64,000 nt of DNA from Gracilimonas sp046602855 (lineage in GTDB: Bacteria; Bacteroidota; Rhodothermia; Balneolales; Balneolaceae): assembly GCF_046602855.1 (NCBI RefSeq), contig NZ_JBKINJ010000002.1, positions 62,001 through 126,000 on the forward strand, read 5' to 3'. The position numbers were made by a program, and so were the translations under genes. The notes below the pieces were generated by a model. That model saw only the letters and a program-made list of their open reading frames with translations. It had not been told where the DNA came from and did no database searches. Positions 54,475-61,463 of this stretch are shown here, in pieces; the stretch's first letter is position 1; every line of letters starts with the position of its first letter.

Positions 54475-54819
54475 AATTAAATTCTTAATCTTCTGTACAG
54501 TTGAAGTAGAAAACTAAACACTTTAGAAATATCCCCGATAGTAAGACTTTACCCCAAGTAGTCTTTTATCTTCTTGGAGGTAGGTTTTTCCATGAATTTT
54601 TTATCGGATTATGTAGAACCCTTGGTTCTCCCCAACTTTCCCACATTCTTGACTTACATCATTCTTCCATAATGAGTTTTCTCTCGTATTTTTTCAAGTT
54701 CTATTTCATAGAAATGTAGAAATCGGATTAAATTACTTATCAGATGTAGTAGAGAGATCATTTTCGTATTTTAAATAGTTGTCTGACACCACAAATCTAT
54801 TCCAAGAATCACAACTATA
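54475..54819. other. Gene-free stretch
   Basis: AT-rich intergenic DNA between the BspA-like gene and a small MORN gene. Only very short frames without good starts are seen, and no clear terminator or repeat. Confidence 0.5.
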
Positions 54820-55065
54820 ATGATCATGAACAGACACAACCAATTAGTCCCGTATTCAACTCACCACCCTAACGGTTCTCTCCAAACGATGGGAAGTTTG
54901 TTAAAGGGTAAAAGACACGGAATTTGGAACCACTTTTATCCTAACGGATATTTTCAAAAACACGAACACTACAAGATGGGTAAATTAGATGGAACGGTTA
55001 GAAAGTATGATTTGGAATTTCGTGTTGTTTCTTCTGTTAAATACATAGATGGAGACCGAGTATAG
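54820..55065 (+). CDS. Short MORN/YwqK-type protein
   Basis: An 81-aa cytosolic protein with two to three MORN-2-like units (HHPNGSLQTMGSLLKGKRHG, WNHFYPNGYFQKHEHYKMGK). There is no signal peptide, unlike the 407-aa MORN lipoprotein of the same element. Such short proteins are often named YwqK-like antitoxins, without strong evidence. ATG at 54826 is an alternative start. No toxin gene is directly beside it. Confidence 0.6.
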   Translation: MIMNRHNQLVPYSTHHPNGSLQTMGSLLKGKRHGIWNHFYPNGYFQKHEHYKMGKLDGTVRKYDLEFRVVSSVKYIDGDRV

Positions 55066-55172
55066 GGTATTATTTCGGTTCCTGACTTTCATATTTCAAC
55101 CCAGATTGACGATCACAGTCCTCTTGAGTAACTAACCACCTCTGACTTATTCAATCTCTTACATTGGAAAAC

Positions 55173-55427
55173 TTATAGACGATATTTGTATCCATTGTCT
55201 TCCTTTTCAAACTCAATCCACATTCTTCGTTCTTTCTCCTGTTTTATGATGTCTGACAGATGTTGAAGAATTACTTTTCTGAGTGAGAATAAATTGTCAA
55301 TCTCACGGATGTTTATTTTTTCAATATCATTGAGTTTTTTCTCTATGTGGGAATCAATTTTCCCCAACCATTTTTGAAGTTGTTCCTTTTCTTTATTCAT
55401 TGTGATGAGTGAGTTTGGTAGAATCAA
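55173..55427 (-). CDS. Small coiled-coil protein (84 aa)
   Basis: An 84-aa, almost fully helical charged protein (NKEKEQLQKWLGKIDSHIEK, then FSLRKVILQHLSDIIKQEKE). Met9 is another possible start. No family recognised. An inverted repeat lies 50-90 bases upstream of its start (55475-55515). It may form a set with the two small genes that follow on the same strand toward the integrase. Confidence 0.45.
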   Translation of the reverse strand: MILPNSLITMNKEKEQLQKWLGKIDSHIEKKLNDIEKINIREIDNLFSLRKVILQHLSDIIKQEKERRMWIEFEKEDNGYKYRL

Positions 55428-55474
55428 AGTTGAGTGAAAAATGGACTTTGATATCTGAATGTGTCCGATCCAGA

Positions 55475-55515
55475 GTTTAGGTTTTCAAAAGTTGTTAGTT
55501 ACACGAAACCTAAAC
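55475..55515. repeat. Inverted repeat upstream of the 84-aa gene
   Basis: GTTTAGGTTT (55475-55484) and AAACCTAAAC (55506-55515) are perfectly complementary over 10 bp with a 21-base centre. The layout resembles the palindromes in the leader modules, though the sequence differs; a candidate operator. Confidence 0.45.
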
Positions 55516-55581
55516 CCCTTTTATAAATTCTCTCAGTGTAATTATTCTCTATTTTGACCCTTTAGTCTGTGAATATTTCTT

Positions 55582-55806
55582 TTATGAGTATTCTTCTACG
55601 GTTTCATTGTTAAACACCTTATTCAGGTATTGTTTTATATCACTGGTTTTGAAGTAATTTTTATTTCTGAATTTAGTTGGGTTCAACCGTCCTTTTCTTA
55701 CCCATCTATAGAGAGTATTCTCTGATATGTTGAGGGTTTTCATCAACTCTTTTACCGTCAGGTATTCCCTTTCTTCCAGTAATTCATTTTCAATTATTTC
55801 ATTCAT
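55582..55806 (-). CDS. Excisionase-like helix-turn-helix protein
   Basis: A 74-aa protein with a MerR/excisionase-type winged HTH (HTH_17): LTVKELMKTLNISENTLYRW, then VRKGRLNPTKFRNKNYFKTS and DIKQYL. Size and fold suit a recombination directionality factor, and it lies about 1 kb from the integrase and the right att site. It overlaps the upstream 64-aa gene by 8 bases, indicating translational coupling. It could be a plain regulator, but the excisionase role is the simplest reading. Confidence 0.78.
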   Translation of the reverse strand: MNEIIENELLEEREYLTVKELMKTLNISENTLYRWVRKGRLNPTKFRNKNYFKTSDIKQYLNKVFNNETVEEYS

Positions 55807-55993
55807 GATCTTCTTTATTTATTAGTTGTTTGATATGTGACACTCTTTGGTCTTTTGTTGAAAGACGATTCAGGTAACCCCGTTGAGGTTCAATCAGGTC
55901 ATATTTCTCAAGAAACCTCTTTACAAATTCTTCGGGGTTTCTGTTACAGTAATCAATTACCTCTTGTCTGTTGTTTAACTCACTGTTTTTCAT
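55799..55993 (-). CDS. Small unknown protein coupled to the excisionase-like gene
   Basis: A 64-aa helical protein (NRQEVIDYCNRNPEEFVKRF; FLEKYDLIEPQRGYLNRLST). No known domain. Its 3' end overlaps the start of the HTH gene by 8 bases, so the two are translated together and probably act together in excision or its control. Confidence 0.5.
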   Translation of the reverse strand: MKNSELNNRQEVIDYCNRNPEEFVKRFLEKYDLIEPQRGYLNRLSTKDQRVSHIKQLINKEDHE

Positions 55994-56019
55994 ATATTTG
56001 ATTTAATTATTTAAGGTAT

Positions 56020-56142
56020 TTACTGGTCATTCTTTTCCTTTATAAAGAGATCGTAATCAATATCCTTATTTATAAACTTGGTGAGGTAAATACCTACTGA
56101 TTGATTATCTAAGACCGGTTCGGTGTGAATGTTGTCTTTCAC
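56020..56142 (-). CDS. Possible 40-aa ORF or gene remnant
   Basis: GTG start at 56142, preceded by AAGGA at about ten bases, giving MKDNIHTEPVLDNQSVGIYL and then TKFINKDIDYDLF. The open frame continues upstream without a start to about 56211. It sits 26 bases ahead of the 64-aa gene. Its sequence looks protein-like; it may be the 3' remnant of a longer gene. Confidence 0.3.
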   Translation of the reverse strand: MKDNIHTEPVLDNQSVGIYLTKFINKDIDYDLFIKEKNDQ

Positions 56143-56194
56143 CCCAAGAGTCTTCCTTAAAAAGGTTTCTGTTTCAGGTTGGTAGTATGTATAA

Positions 56195-56428
56195 GTATGT
56201 GGGTGTGAAAATTATCGAAAACTCTTTGAAGAACTCCTCAAATCCACAAAGACAATAACACGAGTGATAAGTTCAGTAGAGGTACAACGACCTGATGAAT
56301 CTCCGTTTCTGAAAAGAGTAAAACATGAAATAAAGAGGGTATTTCGTGGAGTATATCGGTCATTCAGGAAGACTCGAATATGGATTGATACCATTCATTC
56401 TTTACCGAAGAAAATGGTTCAGAACTAA
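56195..56428 (+). pseudogene. Possible gene remnant, basic protein
   Basis: A 77-codon open frame with no ATG, GTG or TTG near its 5' end; protein-like and very basic (VEVQRPDESPFLKRVKHEIK then a RVFRGVYRSFRKTRIW stretch). It could be the 3' end of a broken gene. It overlaps weaker minus-strand frames, so the coding strand is not certain. Confidence 0.25.
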
Positions 56429-56740
56429 CTAATTCAAACTTTTTTCAACTTTTTTATTCGTTTTCTCTCTCAAGTACATACTTATAGATGTATCGGTGAT
56501 ACTAAACTTCATATCCCTCGAAAAACTGATGTGGGAATGTTGGAACAGGTAAAGAGATGTAATGACCTACATCAAGTGAGATTGAATAAACTTTAGTACT
56601 CGTTTTTTCTTTTTCTGTCTTTCTTCTGGGGACTTGTTTCCATCTTTTTCGTTTTTTCAACAGATACAAACTCAACTACTGTACTGTGTATCTATATATG
56701 AATACTTCAAAAGACCTTAATTTATTTGATACAGTAAAGA
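56429..56740. other. Gene-free stretch before the integrase 3' end
   Basis: AT-rich, with T-rich runs and only a few short basic frames on the minus strand. I see no gene, terminator or repeat that I can support. Confidence 0.5.
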
Positions 56741-58174
56741 TTATTTATCCTTTTCCATTTTAAGATTATACACTTCACTTATTCGGTTCTTAATTGAAAG
56801 TTTTTCACTGTTTGAAATACTTATCTCATTACTTGTATGGATATAATAATTTTCCATGGTTTGAACGGAATTTCTTGTTATCTGAGACAAATCAAATGGT
56901 GAGACACCTTTAGTATGTAGATTAAAGTTTATCATCATGTCTCTCAGGTCATGTGTTCTTTCTACATCTGTATGTTTCAACTCAAGTTCATCCAACACAT
57001 ATTTGTCAAAGTTCTTTCTTAAAGTTCCCATATCAAAAGGAAATAACCTGTCTTCATCAGAATACAAATACATAATTACATCTATAATATTTGTTTTATA
57101 GGTAGGTTTTTTGTGGTGTTCTTTAAGGAATATTTTCTCCTGTTTTAGTTGGTCTGATTTAGTCCAAGAAAACACATTATAGTCCACACCTACTCTCCCA
57201 AATTTTCTCTTCCAATAAATAACAAAGGTATATATGTGTTTATTCGGTGAAATGTATGAATACCCACTTTTCTTTTTCCCATGTATCCTCTCCATACTCT
57301 TTTTATTTGAGTAACAATAAACTAATTCACCTATTCTAAACCCATAAAGTATTTGAAGAAGTGAAGTAAAATAAACAGAGGTATATTTTTCAGGTCTAAC
57401 TTCTGGGTTCTTGATATATTCCAACCAAACATTTCGAACTTTTTCAGATAGTTTTTCTACCCATTCTATGTAATTCTCTACAGTGTAGAAATCAGGGATT
57501 GACTTTTCTTTTCGTCTAACAGAAAATAGGTTCTTTCTAAAGTTTGGTGAAATGGGATGATATTTTATCACTCTATTCCCTCTACTTGGTTCTACTAATT
57601 CATCCAAAAACTGTTGAATATGTATAAGAATAACCCTTATAGAATTATCAGATAACCCCTTTTCACCATTACTTTTTTCGTAATCGTAGATGAGATAACT
57701 AACAAAGTCTTCAAAATAATTTCTAAAACTTTCCCTTTGAACTCCTCTTAATGAAATGGGTTTTTCAACCACATAGTCTCGGAGTTTTCTTACATGTGAA
57801 ATGATATCCTGAGTTGTTTTTTTAGTCCGTTCTGTACCCCGTACATTCTCCTCACCTTCCTTTTCTAATCTTTCAATGTAATCATCAATAACATTGAGAA
57901 AAGTCTGGTTCCTTTTTGTTTTTGAGATTCCTTTGAGTTTATCCTTTAAGATCTTAACACTATTCTGAAACGAATTCTCCTCATCTCCTTTATCATTAAC
58001 AGAACATAAATGAATCAGTCTGTTTGTACCCTTTGATTTGTTATAATACCAGTAGTGATATACTTTTCCACCCTGTGTGTTTTTTTGAATAGTGAAGGAA
58101 CCATTTGGAATTGTACCGTCACTTTGAAGGTACTTTACAATGTCCTTAGAGTAACCGAAGTCTTTCTTTTTCAT
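56741..58174 (-). CDS. int: Tyrosine-type site-specific integrase of the element
   Basis: A 477-aa phage-type integrase. An N-terminal arm-binding-like region (about 1-90) and SAM-like core-binding domain (about 91-200) precede the catalytic domain: Arg280 in LYGFRIGELV, HxxR in THDLRDM (His408, Arg411), and Tyr443 or Tyr444 in TMENYYIHTS. The usual LGH His is not in place (QITRNSVQTM), which some integrases tolerate. It starts 112 bases inside the right att site and reads away from tRNA-Arg; the GATTATGAA repeats overlap its promoter region, suggesting self-regulation. Confidence 0.92.
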   Translation of the reverse strand: MKKKDFGYSKDIVKYLQSDGTIPNGSFTIQKNTQGGKVYHYWYYNKSKGTNRLIHLCSVNDKGDEENSFQNSVKILKDKLKGISKTKRNQTFLNVIDDYIERLEKEGEENVRGTERTKKTTQDIISHVRKLRDYVVEKPISLRGVQRESFRNYFEDFVSYLIYDYEKSNGEKGLSDNSIRVILIHIQQFLDELVEPSRGNRVIKYHPISPNFRKNLFSVRRKEKSIPDFYTVENYIEWVEKLSEKVRNVWLEYIKNPEVRPEKYTSVYFTSLLQILYGFRIGELVYCYSNKKSMERIHGKKKSGYSYISPNKHIYTFVIYWKRKFGRVGVDYNVFSWTKSDQLKQEKIFLKEHHKKPTYKTNIIDVIMYLYSDEDRLFPFDMGTLRKNFDKYVLDELELKHTDVERTHDLRDMMINFNLHTKGVSPFDLSQITRNSVQTMENYYIHTSNEISISNSEKLSIKNRISEVYNLKMEKDK

Positions 58175-58219
58175 AATCTCAGATTTTCATTGATATAGTA
58201 TAACAAAAATCCGTAATAT

Positions 58220-58239
58220 GATTATGAAACGATTATGAA
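58220..58239 (+). repeat. Two GATTATGAA direct repeats, right end (arm-type sites?)
   Basis: Identical copies at 58220-58228 and 58231-58239, same orientation as the three left-end copies and with nearly the same step (11 versus 12 bases). They lie between the integrase start and the att copy. Confidence 0.6.
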
Positions 58240-58248
58240 ATTTATACT

Positions 58249-58281
58249 TAAGTTTAATAGATATTGTTTTTATTAAACTTA
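58249..58281. repeat. Inverted repeat just inside attR
   Basis: Perfect 11-bp arms TAAGTTTAATA and TATTAAACTTA around an 11-base centre, ending five bases before the tRNA-Arg gene. It could bind the integrase, or it may contain the promoter now used by the tRNA. Confidence 0.6.
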
Positions 58282-58286
58282 TACAT

Positions 58287-58359
58287 GACCCTGTAGTTCA
58301 ATTGGATAGAATAGGGACCTCCTAAGTCCTAGATCTGGGTTCGATTCCCGGCGGGGTCA
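58287..58359 (+). tRNA. tRNA-Arg (CCT), integration target; its first 19 bases are attR
   Basis: A 73-base cloverleaf: acceptor GACCCTG/CGGGGTC (one G-U), D-arm GTTC...GAAT, anticodon stem GGGAC/GTCCT with loop CTCCTAA (anticodon CCT), T-arm CTGGG TTCGATT CCCGG, discriminator A, CCA not encoded. Bases 1-19 are duplicated at 40282, so the element sits directly 5' of this gene and supplies its upstream sequence. Confidence 0.96.
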
Positions 58360-58368
58360 CTTTTACTA

Positions 58369-59023
58369 TTAGACCAACAGCTTTTCTATTTCATCTACTT
58401 CCAGTTCCTCAAAGTCATCAATCACTAAGTGACAATTACTTAACTCGTTATGGGTATGGGTGGTGGCAACACCCACTACTTTGGCGCCGGCATTTAGGCC
58501 GGATTGTACTCCGGAGATCGAATCCTCAAACACGATGCAGTTTTTCAGATCTGCACTGACAGCTTTTCCTGCTTTCAGGTAAGGCTCCGGGTCGGGTTTG
58601 CTTTTTGTAACGTGCGAGGAATTGAGAACCTGGTCAAAACAATCCGTGATATTCAATCCTTCTAAAATATGAACGGCATTATCAGCCGGAGCTGAAGTAG
58701 CCACCACCAATTTGATTTCGTATTCTTTTAAGGCATTCAAAAAATCGACAAACCCGGAAACCAGATGCTCTTGAGGATCAAAAGCATCCCTAAACATTTG
58801 CTCTTTTTCTTCAGCAAGTTCTACAATTCTATGCTCAGAAATTTCACCGAACACAGCCGGAATCCAATCCTGATTGGTTCGCCCGTATACTTTTTTGTAG
58901 TTCCTCGTCTGAAACTTCCAAGCCGTACTTTTGGCAAAATTCGTTTATTATTCTTTTATGGGTGGGATTACTGTGCACAATAACCCCGTCCATGTCAAAG
59001 ATTGCCGCTTCGATCTTCTGCAT
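58369..59023 (-). pseudogene. HAD-family phosphatase (beta-phosphoglucomutase-like) with a frameshift
   Basis: Two frames make one protein. The first (from ATG 59023, MQKIEAAIFDMDGVIVHSNP) has the catalytic DxDG. The second holds ATSAPADNAV, KSKPDPEPYLKAG and IVFEDSISGV, motifs II-IV. Removing one A from the A6 run at 58891-58896 joins them through ELQKVYGRTNQDWIPAVFGE, giving about 217 aa, the normal length. So a single-base insertion has broken the gene, or there is a sequencing error, or slippage on the A run restores some product. It lies just beyond tRNA-Arg, convergent with it. Confidence 0.8.
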
Positions 59024-59180
59024 TTTAATTGTTGAAATTAGTGAGTGAGCATTTTTAAATAAGGTTCCCAAAATAATATATCGCTTATCCTACAGAGTTA
59101 AGCTAACATATCCATTTCAGGAGTGTGCCACACCTTCGCTCTTTTCCAAGATATTAGATCACTCATGTGAAATTTGCAAT

Positions 59181-60878
59181 TTATTCTCCTACTTCAAAAC
59201 CTAACATCATTCCTGCATCTAAATGTTCACCAATATGACAATGCATCATCCACTTTCCAGGGTTGGACATCTCGATCAGCAGGTCTACGGTAGAACCCAC
59301 CGGTATGATGGAGGTGTCTTTCCAGACCATGTTGGGATTTTCCACTCCGTCAATATTCAGTACCAGGTGGCGCTGCCCATGAATGTGGAAGGGGTGATTC
59401 ATGGGGTGAAAGGTGTCCGGGTTGTTGAAGATCCTGAGTTTGATAATATCCCCTTTCTTGAAATCCCAGTAGATATCCATGTTCTTTTTGCCGGTGGCCG
59501 GGTCGTGCAGGATCCACTCCACCTGCTTCCCCGTTGAGAGCCAGTTCATCATGGGCATGGTATCATTCCATTCCAGGTGAGGCACATAGGCCGTATCCAG
59601 CTCCATGGACTGCATGATCGGGATCGGTAAATTCTGCACCGCAACCGTCAGTTCCAGTTCCTTATCTACCGGCTTATCAAAATAGCTTTCAAATTCAGCA
59701 ATATCGGTTTTCACATCTTCATTCACCCGCAGGGTATTGAAGGCTTCCGTGTAGGACTCTTCCACTTCATTCTCAGACACTGTCACCATCCCCAAGGTAT
59801 CCTGATGCGGATAGAATTCTCCCCGAAAATGATTGATGGCCTGTATTGAATTCAGGATCGGATAGGTGCCCGGCTCCTCATACAGAACCTCTACAATGTA
59901 CCGCTCCGCCACCGCGATCGGGACGTTTTCCGTATAAACCTCTTCTTCAAATTTACTGATGTCGGAGCCAACCACCTTAACCTTGGCCCCTTCAAATACC
60001 ATGTTGAATGTTCGCGTGTTCGCTACATTGGTGATATAAAAACGCAGCACTTCATTCTTGTCAACGCTTAGTTCGTAATCGGTTTTCCCGTTCACCAGCA
60101 TCACGTTTCCGAACCGCCCCATCAGGGCGTGGCTCGGGCTCGACTTCCCCCAGGGGATCAGGCCCTGATCGTCGATCAGGATATCATCCAGGATCACCAT
60201 TTCTTCGCGGTTCACAGGACTGTAATAATCCTCTTCGGGCGGTTCAACCAGCATATTCCCATACAGCCCCAAGTCCTGCTGAATATATTCCAGCACGTGG
60301 GGATGATACCAGTATACGCCGGCATCCCTGAAAAACAATTCGTAGGTAAAGGATTCACCGACCTGCACCGGATCCTGCGAAAACATGGTTCCGTCAAAAC
60401 GATAATCGTGTCGCAACCCATGCCAGTGAACCGTGGTCGGAAGTTCGATCTGATTGTTGAATTCAACCACAACCGTACTGTTCTGAGGAGCTTTCAGCAG
60501 TGGCCCCGGGTACTGTCCGTTATAACCGTACATCACATAGTCTGTACCTTCCAGGTTGCGGCGGACAATGGAAGCCTGCAGGGCCACGGTATCCCCGTCG
60601 GCCAGTTCCAGTATCTCACGGGGCTTTGCGTAGGGTATATCTTCTTTATCCAGTCCCATGCCTGCAAGAAACGGCTCCACCGGCGGTAATTCATTATGCA
60701 TTCCGGGTAACATGGGCATCTCCATGTTCATGGGAGGCATTCTCCATACCGTTTTGGAAGAATCCATGTTCATGCCCTGCCCGGCCATATTATGATGTTC
60801 GTGCTGGGCTATTGATGGAAGGGAAATTCCTGATGTGATCAGGAGAAACAAAAAGAACTTAGGGTACAGCTTTAACAT
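59181..60878 (-). CDS. Multicopper oxidase
   Basis: A 565-aa exported oxidase (signal peptide to about residue 24), then a Met/His-rich stretch (HEHHNMAGQGMNMD, NMEMPMLPGM) that may bind copper. All four copper motifs are present: HWHG (151-154), WYHPH (190-194), HPMNHPFHIHGQRH, and HCHIGEHLDAGM near the C-terminus. Three cupredoxin domains. Likely periplasmic Cu(I)/phenol/metal oxidase in the CueO/CopA/bilirubin-oxidase range; substrate unknown. Its start overlaps the stop of the 184-aa gene by one base, so they are coupled. Confidence 0.92.
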   Translation of the reverse strand: MLKLYPKFFLFLLITSGISLPSIAQHEHHNMAGQGMNMDSSKTVWRMPPMNMEMPMLPGMHNELPPVEPFLAGMGLDKEDIPYAKPREILELADGDTVALQASIVRRNLEGTDYVMYGYNGQYPGPLLKAPQNSTVVVEFNNQIELPTTVHWHGLRHDYRFDGTMFSQDPVQVGESFTYELFFRDAGVYWYHPHVLEYIQQDLGLYGNMLVEPPEEDYYSPVNREEMVILDDILIDDQGLIPWGKSSPSHALMGRFGNVMLVNGKTDYELSVDKNEVLRFYITNVANTRTFNMVFEGAKVKVVGSDISKFEEEVYTENVPIAVAERYIVEVLYEEPGTYPILNSIQAINHFRGEFYPHQDTLGMVTVSENEVEESYTEAFNTLRVNEDVKTDIAEFESYFDKPVDKELELTVAVQNLPIPIMQSMELDTAYVPHLEWNDTMPMMNWLSTGKQVEWILHDPATGKKNMDIYWDFKKGDIIKLRIFNNPDTFHPMNHPFHIHGQRHLVLNIDGVENPNMVWKDTSIIPVGSTVDLLIEMSNPGKWMMHCHIGEHLDAGMMLGFEVGE

Positions 60879-61432
60879 TAATAATATCCGTATTTAGCGC
60901 AGGGTTCCTGGGCAAAGGGTCCGTGGCCGGCCATGGTATGCATGAGCCCGCTTCTGGATAATCCGCGAAAAGCAATAGATCCGGACCACATGGTTGTGTT
61001 AGGAGAGGGAGCTTCTTCTTCGTGGGTGATAACCACAATATATTTATTCCAATCGACCGTACCTGAAGTTTCAAGATCCTCATCAAGCGTTCCTATCAAC
61101 CTGACCTTATCCAGAGACGGCGTGGTCACCCAGGCTACAAATACACCCTCTTTAGGTTTGTTGACTCTATTGATCTGGATATCCAAGCGGTGACGGTAGG
61201 ATCCGTCTTTAGCAATGGAAATACCAAAAGGGTTGGGTGAAAACTTCATCACCGCTTTACCCTTGGCCTGTCCGGTTCCGGGTATATTCTTGGTGGTCAC
61301 CAGGTCGATGGCATAGTATTCAGAATCGGTTTCCAAACAGTGAATAGGAGGATCTGATTCGGCCTTTAGTTCCATACTAAAAGCCGAGCAGATCAGAAAT
61401 ATCGATATTATCAGATGTCTTGCTCTTGTCAT
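60878..61432 (-). CDS. Unknown exported protein coupled to the multicopper oxidase
   Basis: A 184-aa protein with a signal peptide (LIISIFLICSAFSMELKAES) and a beta-rich single domain (HRLDIQINRVNKPKEGVFVA, WVTTPSLDKVRLIGTLDEDL). It ends in a His/Met/Cys-containing tail (RSGLMHTMAGHGPFAQEPCA) that could bind copper. It shares one base with the oxidase start (overlap at 60878) and follows the LVIVD-type gene by 31 bases. A copper-delivery or partner role is inferred from context and the tail only. Confidence 0.6.
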   Translation of the reverse strand: MTRARHLIISIFLICSAFSMELKAESDPPIHCLETDSEYYAIDLVTTKNIPGTGQAKGKAVMKFSPNPFGISIAKDGSYRHRLDIQINRVNKPKEGVFVAWVTTPSLDKVRLIGTLDEDLETSGTVDWNKYIVVITHEEEAPSPNTTMWSGSIAFRGLSRSGLMHTMAGHGPFAQEPCAKYGYY

Positions 61433-61463
61433 ATCTAAAAATAGTCAGCTTGCGATAAAAAAT

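Larger units (their letters stand above)
40282..58305. mobile_element. Integrative element (~18 kb) in tRNA-Arg(CCT)
   Basis: Bounded by two copies of the 19-bp sequence gaccctgtagttcaattgg, which is the 5' end of tRNA-Arg (acceptor stem through D-loop). A tyrosine integrase gene reads away from the right junction, an excisionase-like gene is 1 kb further in, and GATTATRAA repeats lie inside both ends. GC content drops clearly inside. Contents: integrase, serine recombinase, XRE regulator, small repeat-flanked genes, SIR2-like, HEPN-like and HNH-like proteins, MORN and BspA-type surface proteins. There is no relaxase, conjugation, capsid or replication gene that I can recognise, so it is a genomic island, a satellite or a decayed mobilisable element. 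Confidence 0.88.

Noticed and set aside
56212..56394. 60-codon minus-strand frame
   Set aside because: Composition rich in Ser, Thr and Arg with no motif; the opposite-strand frame looks more protein-like.
58891..58897. AAAAAAG on the minus strand as a programmed -1 frameshift site in the HAD gene
   Set aside because: The heptamer is not in the reading phase needed for -1 slippage, and a +1 shift is required to join the frames. A simple one-base insertion is more likely.
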